Source: Fluviicola sp.
GTDB lineage: Bacteria > Bacteroidota > Bacteroidia > Flavobacteriales_D > Crocinitomicaceae
NCBI GenBank assembly: GCA_002734065.2
Contig: NVXU02000002.1
Location: 62,001-126,000, forward strand
DNA length: 64,000 bases
Direction: 5' to 3'
The translations under genes and the position numbers were made by a program. Shown in pieces: positions 63,574 to 64,000 of the stretch. Positions within the stretch are counted from its first letter, which is position 1. Each line of letters starts with the position of its first letter. The notes under the pieces were generated by a model that worked only from the letters and a program-made list of their open reading frames with translations, was not told where the DNA came from and did no database searches.

Positions 63574-64000
63574 TTATGAGACATGTATAAAAACGCGGTT
63601 TAATAACCCGTTTTTTTCGATGTGATGTACAGCTATTTTAAGAGTCTTTCTAGTTTTATAAAAAACTCTATTGTGCATAGTTTTCACATATCCTAAAAAC
63701 AAATCTCCTTTAAATACTTTAATAGCGTATTCATCATGGGAGTTCTTAGGCTTTTCTTTTTCATAACGAAGCACTTCACCTTTAACCAATGTGTCTCCTG
63801 GTAGTTTTGTTGTAGAAAGTCCAGCAATTTCACTAATAAATTCAAGCTTTTTATCAGGGTTGAAATCTGCTAAAAACTCATAATTATCTGTAGGCAAAAT
63901 ACCTTGTGTATAAGCTAGCATATAAAAATCATCATTTTTATATTTTTCATCGATTAACCAAAAGTCATAAAAATCTTTAATGTCGTTTCTTTCGCTACGC
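63574..64000 (-). CDS. HIRAN-domain protein, C-terminal part (runs off the window)
   Basis: The frame is open from the right edge of the window to the stop at 63574, giving at least 142 codons; an internal ATG at 63921 is probably not the start, because coding sequence ('DIKDFYDFWLIDEKYKN') continues upstream of it. The C-terminal ~75 residues ('LPGDTLVKGEVLRYEKEKPK', 'HDEYAIKVFKGDLFLGYVK') fit the HIRAN domain, which binds DNA ends in repair helicases and also occurs alone in bacterial proteins. Convergent with the SRAP fragment. Whether it belongs to the island cannot be told here. Confidence 0.6.
   Translation of the reverse strand, partial: RSERNDIKDFYDFWLIDEKYKNDDFYMLAYTQGILPTDNYEFLADFNPDKKLEFISEIAGLSTTKLPGDTLVKGEVLRYEKEKPKNSHDEYAIKVFKGDLFLGYVKTMHNRVFYKTRKTLKIAVHHIEKNGLLNRVFIHVS

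Noticed and set aside
63990..64000. Possible att repeat (TTCGCTAC at the right edge versus TCGCTACC before the integrase)
   Set aside because: The match is about eight bases and is not part of the tRNA 3' end; too short to mean anything.
1..64000. CRISPR arrays, rRNA genes and transposase genes
   Set aside because: No regularly spaced repeats, rRNA segments or transposase-like proteins were seen on either strand.

Overview
The window is AT-rich DNA from a member of the Bacteroidota, most likely Flavobacteriales and possibly Crocinitomicaceae or Fluviicola-like; that rank is inference. Several things point there. There is type IX secretion machinery and cargo: a PorP/SprF-like protein, SprB-type repeats and a C-terminal sorting domain. 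Bacteroidota-type promoters with a TAnnTTTG box precede several genes. DUF2723, DUF2480 and MuiA-like genes are present, and gene starts rarely show Shine-Dalgarno sequences.

Positions 1-42730 look like ordinary chromosome. In order they hold: a MuiA-like gene, an ArsC-family gene and prfB; gcvH, a VanZ-like gene and a TonB-like gene; a deoC operon with two aldehyde dehydrogenase-like genes, one lacking the catalytic half; a MORN-repeat protein; and an amino acid catabolism cluster (threonine dehydrogenase, hmgA-hppD, tryptophan 2,3-dioxygenase) with a LiaF-like/LytS/LytTR signalling operon inside it. Next come purE, a hydrolase and a DUF1826-like gene; a DUF1343 lipoprotein divergent from an unusual LolC/E-type permease; a PorP/SprF-SprB-OmpA pair; ribF; and hesB-sufB-sufC-sufD. 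The last part holds the RNase P RNA, an ECF sigma factor operon ending in a type IX cargo protein, sixA, a rhomboid protease, a polysaccharide deacetylase and a very large DUF2723 protein.

At 42961 there is a tRNA-Gln(UUG). From its 3' end to at least 62.3 kb lies an integrated element: a tyrosine recombinase, four small genes, then an insecticidal-type Tc toxin operon. That operon consists of a fused TcB-TcC subunit of 2448 residues, a small transthyretin-like protein and a TcA subunit of 2540 residues. The last ~150 residues of the TcC part carry HAE and PCxxC motifs of the cytidine-deaminase fold, so the delivered enzyme is probably a deaminase. TcA would form the translocation pore, TcB-TcC the cocoon, and the C-terminal tail the cargo. 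After the operon terminator come decayed coding fragments, a 3' fragment of an SRAP (YedK/HMCES-type) gene and a HIRAN-domain gene running off the window. The distal attachment site is not in view.

Two other signals cross several loci. Three long perfect palindromes share the core GGTCGCGACC and fill intergenic gaps. Two similar 12-bp dyads (TGACAATTGTCA and TGACAACTATCA) stand in front of amino acid degradation genes and may be operators. No CRISPR array, rRNA gene or intact insertion sequence was seen.
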